Source of the DNA: Xestospongia muta | Lineage: Eukaryota; Porifera; Demospongiae; Haplosclerida; Petrosiidae | Reading direction: 5' to 3' | NCBI GenBank assembly: GCA_963693285.1 | Contig: OY848921.1 | Location: forward strand, 1,426,001-1,490,000 | DNA: 64,000 bases | Shown here: positions 51,155-62,939 of the stretch, piece by piece | How the letters are laid out: each line of letters starts with the position of its first letter | Numbering within the stretch: the first letter of the stretch is position 1 | Program-made: the position numbers and the translations under genes | Notes under the pieces: model-generated | The model's input: the letters and a program-made list of their open reading frames with translations, nothing else | Told to the model about the DNA's origin: nothing | Database searches by the model: none

Positions 51155-53357
51155 CTAGTTCTTAACAACTAAAGGGTTTTTAATAAGCTCTTCAGCAAAC
51201 ACTAGTACACCAGCAACATTTTCTTCACCAGTTGGTATAATCTAGTACAATTTGTTAAAATAAAACTAAATATATTAACAATGATCAGTCACTTGTTCTG
51301 GAGGTAGCAGGAAACCATATGATCCAGTATCTCTCAGTTCAATAGTGTAACCAGCTGCACGATAACCTTTATTAGCATTTGTAGCATCTTCTCCATAAAA
51401 CCTACATTCAATAGTGTATTAGATAAGGTGTACATACATTGTATAATGTATACATAATTTTACCAGTCAGATGCTGTTCCACTGGTTGGATAAAGGCCAA
51501 TAGACTTTATTGATGTGTATCTCTTCCCATCAACCTATAATTGTAGTAGAATCAAAATAATTGTTGCAAAATAGCACATTTTCTCACCTCAAAAATGGCA
51601 TCACTCATTCTACTCCCTAAGTCACTCAATTGGGTCTCATCTGGACTATTAGAACTTGTCCATCCTAGTACAGTTGCTAAGTAATAGAACAGATCATTTT
51701 TAACAATTTTGTATACCATATGGACGAAGGATAAGTTGACTGTAAGAATGCCAATCTATAGCACCAATAATGGGAGTATATTCCCTGTATAATAAAGTAA
51801 TGATTATGTCAGCACATTATTATATCTTGTAATGAGATATTTTGCATTTTACTTGAAATAATTCATAGTGTTTTGAGTTTCTGGTTCAGATGCAGCACTT
51901 GCTCCATGATATGTTTCACTACATGGATTGCTGGAACTTCCACCCTATGTATGACAGTTATAAATTGTATACTATATAATGTATAGTTATTACCTCATTC
52001 CAATGGTCAGGATAGTTTCTGTTCAGATCTACACCACGACAAGATGATCCTGAATTGACTTGTCTGTTCTTCCTCCATAAACGATCATTAGTCCATGTAT
52101 ACTGTTAACAAGACAATAAAATAGTCTGTGCTTTATTAAGAATATACCTCATTGCCATCAGGATTGACAAATGGAACAAAAATGAACTCAACATTATCCA
52201 ATATTTCTTTAACCTACACATCAACATGTATATATGTATCTTATATCATACATCATTAATATACCCTTAAATCATCAGGATAATTCTTCACTAAGTAATC
52301 TGCAATGTACATACAAGTTGCTCCTGATATCCACTCACCTACAAAGAAAAGCTTCACATATTAATTTAACATGACCACAGACACTTACGTGCATGAATCT
52401 GACATTGAAAATAGATTTTGAAACCATTTGGGTCTGTTTGGCCTCTAATATGTACAGCAGGCTGATCTCGGCCTTCAAAAGACTTACCAATACTTGATAC
52501 AAAATTGCAAATATTGGAGTTTTCTTCACATAATTCCATGTACCACTTGACAATCTCATCATACTGATGCTAAAATAAAGTAGTAATTTAGTGATCAGAT
52601 TAACAACAGTTGATGTCAATTTATAAAACAATGTATTATGTATCATGAATGCCATTGTGTTGTGCAAATTTTAGTGTTTGCCAATGAATGTTGAAACAAA
52701 AGAGAACACCTGCAAATTTTTCAATTCAATGATATAGAGCATGCACTGTTTGTCTTCAGTAGTTGTTGCTTAACTACTGGCATAGAATGCAGTAGACATT
52801 TTGACCAAAATCAAGTTAGATCTTCACTAACAAACACACTATGAAATCAAAAATTCTGTTTTGAGTTATAACTAGTAATACATGAAGTATAGCATGATCA
52901 ATAAGCTTAGGTTTGCATGCTTATTCATAGTGGTTTTAATAAAGTTGCTCACATATTCTTCAAACCATTCAGCTTTTCCAGGTTTCCGATGAAAAGTCAT
53001 ATTCTCAGCTTGTTGTACCAATTCCTCTACATTAGCAATCTTGGTACATTCTCTGTGAGCTACTCCATGAGTTGTAGTCTCTAACAAGTCTTTGTTGATC
53101 CTAACATCAGCCATACCATCAGAATAGATCTGCCACACATCAACATTATCACTTTCCAAGAAACTCTTCATACCAGCAACTTTTGTAGGGCTAAAGAAAG
53201 AGATAGGGGGTGTGGCTGCTTGCATCTACAAAACGGTTAGATTTACTTACCATCTAACAAGAATTTCATCATCATATCTTACAGTTCTCTTATACACTGC
53301 AGCTTGAGAGAGAACAAAAAAGAGAGCAAGCAACAGAAGAGATCCTTTGTAAGCCAT
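51155..53357 (-). CDS. Metallocarboxypeptidase (M14A), copy G
   Basis: Same twelve-exon plan as copies A and D-F, from ATG at 53357 ([20 protein letters not shown]) to TAG at 51155. Exon 2 carries the longer [13 protein letters not shown] version of the propeptide end, like copy [25 protein letters not shown] and E270 are intact; pocket segment TASDW. The usual NPDGYE reads NPDGNE. Predicted active secreted carboxypeptidase. It is the last copy of the array and lies head-to-head with GLOD4, only 103 bp apart. Confidence 0.9.
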
Positions 53358-53460
53358 CGTAACTGACAAAAGCATGCTAGGTTGCTTAAACAACTTCCAT
53401 ATATGGATATCAGTCATGTGACGTTAGTGGAGTGTGAGACCCACCCACTTAGCTAGCAGC
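53358..53460. promoter_or_regulatory. 103-bp divergent region, copy G / GLOD4
   Basis: The only space between two start codons pointing apart, so it must hold regulatory sequence for both, presumably with their 5' untranslated ends. Contains GTCATGTGACGTTAG (about 53413-53427), which overlaps CATGTG and TGACGT motifs. Function inferred from position. Confidence 0.45.
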
Positions 53461-55082
53461 ATGGCCACCAGAAGGGCACTGCATTTTGTTTTTAAAATTG
53501 CAGACAGGAACTCTACAATAAAATTTTATCGAGAAATTCTTGGAATGAAAGTGAGAATATTTAAATTAAGTAACATCAACACTGGTCTACATAATTATGT
53601 TTGTAGGTACTCAGGCACGAAGAATTCAATGAAGGATGCAAGGCTGCTTGCAATGGGTACAAAGTATATTAAGGGGATATTTTTATTGTGTACTTTATTT
53701 TATAGACCTTACGATGGCATCTGGAGTAAGTCCATGATTGGATACGGAGCTGAAGATGATCACTTTGTGGTTGAGCTGACATATAACTATGGGATCAAAT
53801 CTTACAATAGGGGCAATGACTTTCAAGTCAGTTATTTGGAATGGTAGTGGTATCTATGTCAACTACTGTACAATGTGAAATGACTCTTTACTGACTTTAT
53901 AATAATAGTCAGTAGCTCACCTTAAAAGTATTTTCCTGAAGAAATATCGACCCCTCCCCCTTTTAATCTTTTAATGTAATTCCATATGTCTTAGCTACTG
54001 AATGAAAGTATATCTCTTTGTATTCAGAATACAACTTACTTTAATCAACAGATATTAATTTTTCATTTAATGTTATAGAATATTGTCATTTATTCACAAA
54101 ATGCTTACACTAAACTGAAGCAATCACAGATGAGCTACACTGAAGTGAGCATTGTAACAAATACATTATTGTTATAAAAACTTGGCTTAGGAAAAGGGTG
54201 GTGCACTTAAAGTTGAAGCACCTGGTGGCTATCCTTTTTTACTTTATGATCAAGAGTCTTCTTCTAATGGTACATACATACCTCATTATTTATACTATAA
54301 TTTTGTACATGACTTTTATTATGTATTGTAGATCCTGTTCAGTCTATCTGTTTGAGTGTATCTGACTTAACACGTTCTATCAGTAAGTATATAATTATAA
54401 TCATGACTCTATATTATTATTAATGACACATGTCTCTGAACTAAATAGATTACTGGCATAAGTTACTTGGTATGAAGATGTATGCACAGACTGAGTTCTC
54501 AGTTACTCTAGGCTATGCAGATAACCAAGTTTGTTAAAATTTTTCATTCAATTATAATTCAATTATTTACAGGCTAAACTTCAACTTCAACAAATTTCAC
54601 AGCCAGTTGATCATGCTGAGGCCTATGGACGGATTGCTTTCTCTTGTCCACGAACAGAAGTATAAATAATTCATCTATGTTCTACCTAACACTATTTGCT
54701 TACAGCTTCCGTCCATTGAAGAAACAATTAAGCAATCTGGAAACACTATATTAACGCCATTGGTCAGTTTGGACACACCAGGCAAAGCGACTGTTGAAGT
54801 AGTCATACTTGCTGATCCGGTAAAACCTGTTTTTCTAGTCACATGTACAATGATATTATTGCACTGTTGAAATAGGATTGTCACGAAATTTGTTTTGTTG
54901 GTGATGAGGCTTTTAGAGAATTGTCTCAGATTGATCCTAATGCTGACCAATTGATTAATGAGGTGAGTTATCAATTGTTAATTTAATTTAATGAGATACT
55001 GTAGGCTATTGCTGCTGATCAAAGTGATGCCTGGTTTACTCAGAAAGAAGCTAAAAAACTAACAAAATGTAGAGAAAACTAA
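53461..55082 (+). CDS. GLOD4: Glyoxalase domain-containing protein 4
   Basis: Eleven exons join in phase to 300 residues: 53461-53550, 53607-53656, 53706-53826, 54079-54144, 54191-54269, 54332-54382, 54449-54528, 54573-54659, 54706-54819, 54876-54962, 55005-55082. It starts [20 protein letters not shown], then [39 protein letters not shown], and in the second vicinal-oxygen-chelate half [65 protein letters not shown]. This matches animal GLOD4 along its whole length (about 298-313 residues). The protein has two tandem VOC modules, is reported in mitochondria, and has no settled enzymatic activity. Tail-to-tail with the CCDC33-like gene. Confidence 0.95.
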
Positions 55083-55189
55083 ACAACTTGTTAACATTCA
55101 TGGAATAACATTTGTTATAACATTATAAATAATTTTATGCTATAACCATTAATAAAATTAACCAAAAAAACACACAACAACAATTCTTT

Positions 55190-57853
55190 TTAAAATGTTG
55201 TCAGAATTCTCCTTTGCCGGTTAGACTGGTCAACAGTACCGGTCTGACTGGTTTGTGGTTCATTGAGTATTGGTTGATGGTTACTAGGATTCTGAGCACT
55301 ACTGTGTGATGGAGGTCGTCTTGAAGGAGGAATCACATTTTTTGCAAGGGCTATAATACTAGCCTTCAATTTTCTGTTCTCGTGTTGGATTTTACTCATC
55401 TCAGTTTCATTTCTAGCCAACATCTCTTGTAGTTGAAGTTCTCTAGATTTATTTTGTTCTAGCATTACAGCTAGTGAAGCTTGGTTAGCATGAGTATGAG
55501 TAGTGATAGCTTCCAAACGACCAATACGCTGTTCAAGAATGTGTTCAGGAATGTCCCAATCAAAGGCTTCAGTTTGATCTTCAAGTCTGTCTTGTTGTTC
55601 TGTCAAACTAGTATTTTCTTTGTCATTTTTGACCTGGGATTGTAAGTCAGCTAGTAAAGTTTCGAGTTTATCTATGATTTCTTCTTGTTGTAGATTGGTT
55701 TTATAACATTGATGATATTTCTCCACTTTTCTCTGAAGGACTTGTACTAATTCTTGTTGTTCTTTGTGAGCTTCTTGTAAAGTAATGAATTCTTTTTCAA
55801 GATCATTTCTAGAAAGTAATTCATTCTGGAGTCTTAATACTTTTTCTTGGTACTTTTCTTTCTGTTTGGTTTCAGACTCTACAGCCAGTTGAAGACTGAG
55901 GACTTTGTGAATTAAATCAATCTTACTAAATGCTTCTAATTCTTTCCTTGTTTCCGAATTAGTATGAAAGTTGGATTGTAGTGTTGCAAGTTGAACTAAC
56001 TGTCCCTGGAGGAAACCATTGTCTTGTTGTAAGCGAGCATTTTCTTCGCGGAGTTGGCGTATATTGTCCCCAAGTTTGTCAATAGCTTCAAAATACTGCA
56101 TTTCATAATGATTTGGAACTTGTTGAAGTTTGACCGGAGATGACTTTGTTTCAGGTGAGACATAAAATGAAAACTCTTCTTGTTCTTCATTTGGCTCTTC
56201 AATGGTTAATTGAAGTTCTTCATTGTTGTAATTGACATGTTCTTGGAGAGTATTCAGCAGACGAAGTTGTTTATAGTCTTCATATTTCATATTATTTAGA
56301 AAAGGTATTTCTTTAGATTTCCATCGCAAAATCAATTCTGCAGAACAATCACCTCTTTTGTCTTGGTTGTTCCAATTGACAATCCATCGTACTCCATATT
56401 TAGACTGTTCATCTGCTAAAATTGAGTACACTGATTGGTTTATTTCTATTGATGCCCAGGAATGGTCATGATTTTCCCACCAAGGTTTATTAGAAGTTGG
56501 ATCAATACTGCATGTGTGGAATACTAGAATTGGAGCATCATCAGTAGAGTCCAGCAAATTATCGTTGTTGCCATTGTTGCTAAAGAAAAAGTAAGCTTTA
56601 TTTTTTGAAGTATCACTGCCATGTTGAGGCTGTATTAAAGCAAGTTTACAATTCTCTGCATTTGTTTGATTACTGCGTCTAAGAAAAGGTGGCTCAAATG
56701 GTCCTTCACTGGTATTTCTGACATCATTGGTTGAGCTTAAAAGTTGTGCTACTAACATCACTTGTCTATGTGCTTCTTCTGTGCTGACATTAAGTTTCAT
56801 TAGTGCTAATTCTAGGCCTGAATGCAAGGAGAAGTCAGATGCTGGGGGTATGTAATGGACAGAAGTGATTATGTGGTTTGTTGCTTGCATAAGAGGATCG
56901 AAAGGGCTTGTTGCTTTGTCATAGTCACCTAACCAACCTCTATGATAGTAGTGGAAGGGAATTAAGTCTTGTAAATTTTCGTATGCAGAGAAAATGGGCG
57001 TCTTGATGTTGTCTTTAAATAAATGAAGTCCAATCACATTCTGATTTAATTTTGAAGATAAATGGCTGCTACTAGCCAGAATTGATGTTGGATAAAGAGT
57101 CTTACGACTGTTAGAGAGGATGTTCCAATGAGCAAAAGGAAATTCACTTGCTTGCTCATTTACTACTTGTGCATCAAAACAGAAGACATGTTGATAATCT
57201 GCATCAGGTTCAAATGTAGCAAAGCTATGAAAAATACACGTGACAATGCTTTTTTGACAAGGAAAGGCTGGTGCATTCATTACACTTTCTTGTTCTAGCA
57301 AAACAAGTGGTATCTCAGGGTAAGCATTGTCTTCTTGTGGACTTGCTATGTTAGCATTGTTTTCCTGTGTTTCAGCTTTAAGTAAGAAAAGATGCTCTGG
57401 AGTAGACTGTAAGTCTATCCAATGAACATTATTGCTATGTGTTGTTTCAACTGAGAATTTATTGGTCACTTCTATGATCACTGTTCCAATATGTTGTGCA
57501 ATTGCTAAGTTGTTCAACCTTGATGTTAAGTATGTTATTTTCTTTAAAGTGGAGGTATTACATTGGAATTTCATTGGAACAAAAGCTTTCCCTACTTCGG
57601 TTTTATTAGGAGTATTATGGAGATCATTCAGTATTAAGCTGATAGTAGCCTCTGAATGTCGATCATGGAATTCATATTCAAACTTTAACTCATTGGATGA
57701 TGTGTTAGTCAAATGTCCTTCTTCATTGAACTCTGGGATTGAAGACTTTGTGAGTGTTCCTTCAGCTGTTTCCACTTTGCAATGGAGATTATAACGGCCA
57801 GGAATGAACCTTTTGGCTATCTCTAAATGATCAACTTGAATCAGAACATTCAT
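55190..57853 (-). CDS. CCDC33: CCDC33-like protein (C2-like N terminus, coiled-coil C terminus)
   Basis: Single-exon gene of 887 residues. The first 150 residues look like a C2-type beta sandwich (GRYNLHCKVETAEG ... FEYEFHDRHSEATISLILND). A long middle part of mixed composition follows, and from about residue 600 a coiled coil: YFEAIDKLGDNIRQLREENA, KVLRLQNELLSRNDLEKEF, EEIIDKLETLLADLQ. The RLQNEL-x-R-ND-x-EKE and EE-x-I-x-K-x-E-x-LL patterns recur in vertebrate CCDC33, a cilium- and testis-associated protein, and the length (about 900-960) agrees. Identification rests on remembered family patterns, so another C2/coiled-coil ciliary protein remains possible. Unusual here in lacking introns. 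Head-to-head with uL18m, 141 bp apart. Confidence 0.7.
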   Translation of the reverse strand: MNVLIQVDHLEIAKRFIPGRYNLHCKVETAEGTLTKSSIPEFNEEGHLTNTSSNELKFEYEFHDRHSEATISLILNDLHNTPNKTEVGKAFVPMKFQCNTSTLKKITYLTSRLNNLAIAQHIGTVIIEVTNKFSVETTHSNNVHWIDLQSTPEHLFLLKAETQENNANIASPQEDNAYPEIPLVLLEQESVMNAPAFPCQKSIVTCIFHSFATFEPDADYQHVFCFDAQVVNEQASEFPFAHWNILSNSRKTLYPTSILASSSHLSSKLNQNVIGLHLFKDNIKTPIFSAYENLQDLIPFHYYHRGWLGDYDKATSPFDPLMQATNHIITSVHYIPPASDFSLHSGLELALMKLNVSTEEAHRQVMLVAQLLSSTNDVRNTSEGPFEPPFLRRSNQTNAENCKLALIQPQHGSDTSKNKAYFFFSNNGNNDNLLDSTDDAPILVFHTCSIDPTSNKPWWENHDHSWASIEINQSVYSILADEQSKYGVRWIVNWNNQDKRGDCSAELILRWKSKEIPFLNNMKYEDYKQLRLLNTLQEHVNYNNEELQLTIEEPNEEQEEFSFYVSPETKSSPVKLQQVPNHYEMQYFEAIDKLGDNIRQLREENARLQQDNGFLQGQLVQLATLQSNFHTNSETRKELEAFSKIDLIHKVLSLQLAVESETKQKEKYQEKVLRLQNELLSRNDLEKEFITLQEAHKEQQELVQVLQRKVEKYHQCYKTNLQQEEIIDKLETLLADLQSQVKNDKENTSLTEQQDRLEDQTEAFDWDIPEHILEQRIGRLEAITTHTHANQASLAVMLEQNKSRELQLQEMLARNETEMSKIQHENRKLKASIIALAKNVIPPSRRPPSHSSAQNPSNHQPILNEPQTSQTGTVDQSNRQRRILTTF

Positions 57854-57994
57854 GTCTCCAAGGTGATTTTTGGGTGGAGCTCGATTTGCAAGAAAACACG
57901 TGATTTATAATTTACGAGAATGAACGGAAACATTCTGAAAATTCTATTGAAATGTAATACGGAAGATTAACTTAACTCCGTATACTTTTACTAA
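57854..57994. promoter_or_regulatory. 141-bp divergent region, CCDC33-like / uL18m
   Basis: Sole spacer between two start codons on opposite strands. Contains an ACGTGA motif (57898-57903) and GAACGGAAACATTCTGAAA (57922-57940), which resembles a stretch near 13168. Bidirectional promoter inferred. Confidence 0.4.
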
Positions 57995-58915
57995 ATGGCT
58001 ACCAAAGGTCTCCGTGTCGTTTTGACTGCATTTCACAATATTGGATTAAAGACTACGACAAACACAAGCAAAGGAAGACCTGTTGCTTTTCAAATTTCCA
58101 TAAACACTACAGGAATTTATTTTTTAAGAACATTATCAGGGGAATCAGGAAGACCATTGATAGGAACACATGTGGAACAACATGGGGTAGGCGTGGCTAC
58201 AAATTCAGCAGCTCTAGAACAAAACTGTACTCAATATTTTCATAATCGTAATCCTAGAAATTTTGAACTACTGGGAGTGGCCAAAAAACCAAAAGGTTTT
58301 GGAACGAGACTATGGAGAGTAGACTATTACCATAGGTCAGTAATATATATATATATATACATCAATATAATTTATCTAGATCAATATGTTATTAATTTTT
58401 AGACTGATGCTGGAGATTTCAAACTATCATGTGTCTGGGTATGTGGATCATAATAATGGTCTCAAAGTTGCAGAAGCATCAACCAAAGAGTTTTGCATAG
58501 CTAGACATTTACACAAAACTTGTAATGTTTCAGCTGCTTACAATGTCGGTCGTGTATTGGCGGAAAGGTGTAAGGAAATGAGTCTATATCGTGTGATGTG
58601 GGAACACAAAAATAACAGAAATAACAAGAAGGTTAACAAATTAATTGATACAATACAATGTCAACTACAGTACAATAATTTATAAGTGAATAGTGTTAAT
58701 AGACTATAGAAGGTCTTTTTACATATATTTTATTGTCTTTGTGATTGTAATACTATACCGATTGATTTTTGTATATTTTGAAGTATAATTGGATTCTTTT
58801 CCATTAATTTATATAGGTTAAAGCATTTATTAAGGGTTTTTCTGAAGCTGGTATTATTTTGAATGAGCCGAGAGTTAGACAGGTCATGCCTCCCCCTGGA
58901 ACACTCCCACGTTGA
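57995..58915 (+). CDS. MRPL18: Mitochondrial ribosomal protein uL18m
   Basis: Three exons (57995-58335, 58403-58631, 58817-58915) join in phase to 222 residues. The central segment NRNPRNFELLGVAKKPKGFG matches the NRNPRNLELL signature of animal uL18m, followed by ASTKEFCIARHLHKTCNVSA and NVGRVLAERC, then a C-terminal exon reading KGFSEAGIILNEP. In vertebrates the protein binds 5S-like or tRNA partners in the central protuberance of the mitoribosomal large subunit and helps import 5S rRNA. The first 100 residues precede the family core and may hold the import signal. Without the third exon the frame would end at 58685; the GTTAAC donor at 58632 and TATAG acceptor restore the conserved tail. 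Confidence 0.9.
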
Positions 58916-59042
58916 TTTTAATTTTAAACTGATCACTTGATAATAAAACAAATTATGTAATATTTAACGATTATTAACAATTTTTATGACAAAAAAATAA
59001 TATTCAATAATGTTGTCAGTGTTTCAAGGATTCATAACTACT

Positions 59043-61746
59043 TTACAAAGATGTTGATCCATTTATTTCAGATGATGATTCTTTTTCCCGTGGTATTGGT
59101 ATAGGCTCTGTACTCACTATACTATGGTTACTGCTGTGAACAGACTCTGAAGTATGTGAAGGTGTCCTGTAGCGACCAAATTGTCCATTTTCATATTGAT
59201 TTGGCAGTTGAAGATGTTGTGACGTATAGTCTAAAATAACCATAGATCCTTCAAGTCTATGAAAAACAAAGTAACAAGAATGAAGTTGCTCTGTATAGAA
59301 CTGTTTCATATATTCAATGGAGCCCTTTCTATAAGTTCTACTATATACACTTCTAAGATCCAACACTCTGAGACATAAATAATTGATTTTCATGTATTTA
59401 CAAATCAAGAGTTTATAAAAGACACAACCTCTTGATGGTAATTAATTATTAGCATGGGTATTGCACACTTTTACCTCGTGTTATATTAATAGCCCACTGA
59501 CACCTAAGTTAATGAATGTTCATACATACTTCTAAGGTCTGTAATATATATTGTGTGCAATACTCAAGAGCTAACTCAGAATGTAATGCTCATAGAATTT
59601 ACGTATTTACAAGTAAATAATCACCGAGCACCTTTCACTGAGCTTATGGCCATCCTTTACTGGAGTACTGGCCTGAGAAGAGGATGACCTGTTTGAATAT
59701 GGTGAACGACCTCTTGAAGGTAGAGTGAATGACGATCTAGTTTGTAAAGGGGAATACCCCTGCGATTGTGCTAAATCACTTTCAACATCTTCATAAAAGC
59801 TTAGTCTCCTAATAGATAAATATTGAAAGTAAATAACACTATTCTAAAATAATTGATATTATAGTATACCTCTTGAGATTAGCCAAATCATCTTGAAGAG
59901 TAGCCACTTTCTCTTTTAATTCAGTCCTGTCTTTTAAAACTGCAACCAAATCGTTTTTATAAAATGTGGGCATTTCTTTGTCTTCATATGAAGAGTCTCC
60001 ATTTCTGTACAAACTCTGACGAGCCTTATAACAAAAAAAGGCAAAGTTAAAAATTCTTAAAAACTTTAAGAGACTTTGACTTACAACAGTGGCAAGCTGG
60101 ACTGCTTTGACTTCTGTTAAAACTTCGCTTCTTTCTATCAAAGCAGTTTTCTCTTCATTCAATTTCTACACCAAGAAAATAAACTTGTGCAGTTACAATA
60201 ACATAATACCTCTATCAATGTCTGTGCAGTCAATAGCTGTTTATTTAAGTTGGTTATCTTCTCCTCCATGTGTTTGATTCTCTGCTGTGTCCTGCGTTGT
60301 TCGAGAGCTTTAGATTCACGCATCTCTGTCAATTTTCTTCTTTCGTAACCTAATTCCTTCTGTAGCTATGGAAACAAAAAAGTGTCTTCTAATATGATAC
60401 ACTATTTAACTACTTTGAAGTCCTTTATTAGACACAGTATTATTATATTCATACAAACTATGTCAACAACATTTTGTCATACATTGGTTTGTGTTCACAA
60501 GTTTCTTTAGTTTTGTTCAATACTTCCTTTTGTAGTAAATAGTTCAATAGAGGTCAAGTTTGTTGTATAGTAACATAGATTTATCAACATAAATAGTCCT
60601 ACTAGATGGTAGATATAGGGATGAGATACACAAGGCTGATTCTTTTGTAGTGTGAATTGTGTACGTCTTAACCATTTTAGATCAATCTGTTTTGAGAACA
60701 CCATTACAATACTAATTACAACCATTTTGTATAGTGTGTTAAAACAACTGTTTGTAAAGATTAAAATACTCTTGACAAAACAACAACTTAATTTGATAAA
60801 GAAGCTTAAGAGGTTGGAAGTAAACAGACAGAAATAGCTTAAAATTAAAATTTTATTTCTTTACTCAATCCATCAGTTTTCTAGCTATATACTCAAATTC
60901 AAAGTAAGTTCACTTACTCACTTGTTCAATGACATAATCTTTATCTTTACTTTTCTTTTCTTTCACCTTTTTCATATCTCTTCGATCTAAGGACTTTGTT
61001 CGGCTTTGATAATCAACTGGTATAACGCTTTCTTCTAGGATTGTCTCAGTAGCTAGAATATGTAAGAAAGTGGTTGTGATTGTAAGGCTGTAACTCATAG
61101 TACATCACATGTTACTACCTAATATTATTAACAGTTGTTATAATTACATGATATATATAGTAAATTTTAATAAATGGATTAGCTATTCCCACTAAACAGA
61201 TTTCACTACTTATCACTCACTTGAATAACGCTCTCTTCGCAACATTTGCAGTTGCAGTTGTTCGTATTCTTGTATTCGCTCTTGGTACCTGCTGTTATGA
61301 GCCTCTAAGTCAGAGACACGGGATGCCAAGGCATCTCTCTGTCTCCCTCTTTCTTCTGCAACCAATGAAATTCCCTGGACAAAAGACAACGCAGTGTAAT
61401 ATGTTGTAATTCAATGACCTACTTTAAGCTCTTGTTCCAACGTCTTTCTTCTAGCTTTTTCACTAGCTAATTCATCTGCCTTCAGTAGTAACTTGCAGTT
61501 AGATGTTCTTAGCGCCTCAGTTTCTTCTACATACACTTCCAGCCACTCCAGTGTTTTTACAATCCTCTCTACTACTCCTTTTACAGCATTTTCACCGTGT
61601 GCTACGGAGATTTTTTGAAGATCTTGAGCAATCTCTCTTCCTAATGCGTACACACCGGCCACTGTGAGCTTCAGTGGGTTCTCAGGTATTAGTGCACGCT
61701 GCATATTGCCAAATGAAGAAACAGGAGAACAATCAGAAGACGCCAT
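59043..61746 (-). CDS. RILP-like protein (RH1 and RH2 domains)
   Basis: Eight exons join in phase to 463 residues: 61423-61746, 61221-61374, 60922-61052, 60210-60365, 60085-60165, 59870-60024, 59632-59808, 59043-59256. The N-terminal RH1 domain is visible (LKLTVAGVYALGREIAQDLQ then VERIVKTLEWLEVYVEE), a long coiled coil follows, then an RH2-type helix (DLVAVLKDRTELKEKVATLQ) near residue 300, and a Ser/Pro-rich tail. RILP and RILPL1/2 are Rab effectors: RH1 binds myosin-Va or dynein-related partners and RH2 binds Rab7, Rab8, Rab10 or Rab36; RILPL proteins regulate ciliary membrane content. Related JIP3/JIP4 proteins share RH1-RH2 but are much longer, so RILPL is preferred. The start codon is 95 bp from that of TMED2. 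Confidence 0.85.
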
Positions 61747-61841
61747 AATTTTATAGAGGAGATACTGTTGTTCTGCAACAAGTAGGTAGGCGTGGTCAAC
61801 GTTTAATTTTAATGAATAATAATTATTTTAATCACCTTAAA
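61747..61841. promoter_or_regulatory. 95-bp divergent region, RILP-like / TMED2
   Basis: The shortest divergent spacer in the window; the two genes must share promoter sequence, or their promoters overlap the neighbour's first exon. Inferred from layout. Confidence 0.45.
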
Positions 61842-62760
61842 ATGGCTGTCCGATTTGGTCTTTGTTGTATTTTTTCTGTCGTTTCCCTTCTTCTTCCAGG
61901 AAGCCATGGCTATTTTGTCACTGTGGATGCCCACGCAATGGAGTGTTTTTTTGACAAAGTGACAACTGGTATGAAAATGAGCCTAATGTTCGAGGTGGTA
62001 GAAGGAGGGTTTTTAGACATTGATGTAGAGGTATGTCACGTGACTATCACATTACCTAATAACATATATATTTACACAGATTATGGGACCCGATGGACGT
62101 GTTATTCATACGGTGGAGCGCGAGACCAATGGGAAGTACACATTTACCGCTAATGCTGATGGAGTTTATAAATATTGTTTCAGTAATAAAATGTCATCTA
62201 TGACACCTAAAGTCGTAATGTTTAGCATGGAAATAGGAGATGCCCCCAAAGAACATGATAAAGGAGATGGTAAGTATTGAGTGAGTCATTGAGTAGTGAA
62301 AAACACTAAAGTAATGTTTATTAAGAATGGGTACTGATTTCCTTGAGGGAAACCCTGTTGTCATGGTGATTATTATATTTGATTATTATTACTTTATTGT
62401 AGAACATGGTAGACTTGCTGAGATGGTGTCTGAGTTGTCGACTGGTTTATCTGGAGTAAAACATGAACAAGAATATATGGAAGTTAGAGAAAGAATTCAC
62501 AGAATGAGTAAGTTATGATTTTAATTACAGGGGTTGACCCCAGCCATATATGTATAGTTGTATGGCATGTATAATGTATGTTCAATCACAAAAACAATAT
62601 ATTATGAGATATCACTCTCTCTTTCTCTCTCTCAGTCAATGACAATACTAACTCACGTGTTGTGTGGTGGGCCGTGTTTGAGTCTTTCCTCCTCATAGCA
62701 ATGGCATTTGGACAGATTTATTATTTGAAGCGTTTCTTTGAAGTTAGACGAGTAATTTAA
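61842..62760 (+). CDS. TMED2: p24-beta cargo receptor, TMED2-like
   Basis: Four exons (61842-62030, 62080-62269, 62403-62507, 62636-62760) join in phase to 202 residues, as in human TMED2 (201). Signal peptide, GOLD domain with the paired Cys (MECFF and YKYCFS), a coiled-coil stem ([14 protein letters not shown] and [12 protein letters not shown]), one transmembrane helix ([20 protein letters not shown]) and cytosolic tail [11 protein letters not shown] with the FF COPI/COPII-binding motif. It should cycle between ER and Golgi in p24 complexes and help GPI-anchored cargo leave the ER. Intron 3 ends in a CT-rich tract. The ATG at 61842 is chosen over 61812 because it puts the hydrophobic signal directly at the N terminus. 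Confidence 0.95.
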
Positions 62761-62939
62761 TGGAAGCAACGACCAATTCTTTTCATGTTGTAAAATGAGT
62801 TAGGCTAATATTATGATATTCAACATCTTTTAATAATAATTCTTATTTGATCACAAAAAAACCCAGTGAACTTCAACAAAAACAATTGTTACATGCCTTA
62901 AAAATAGTTTCAGTTTCAGGTTGAAGATATAATGAGATA

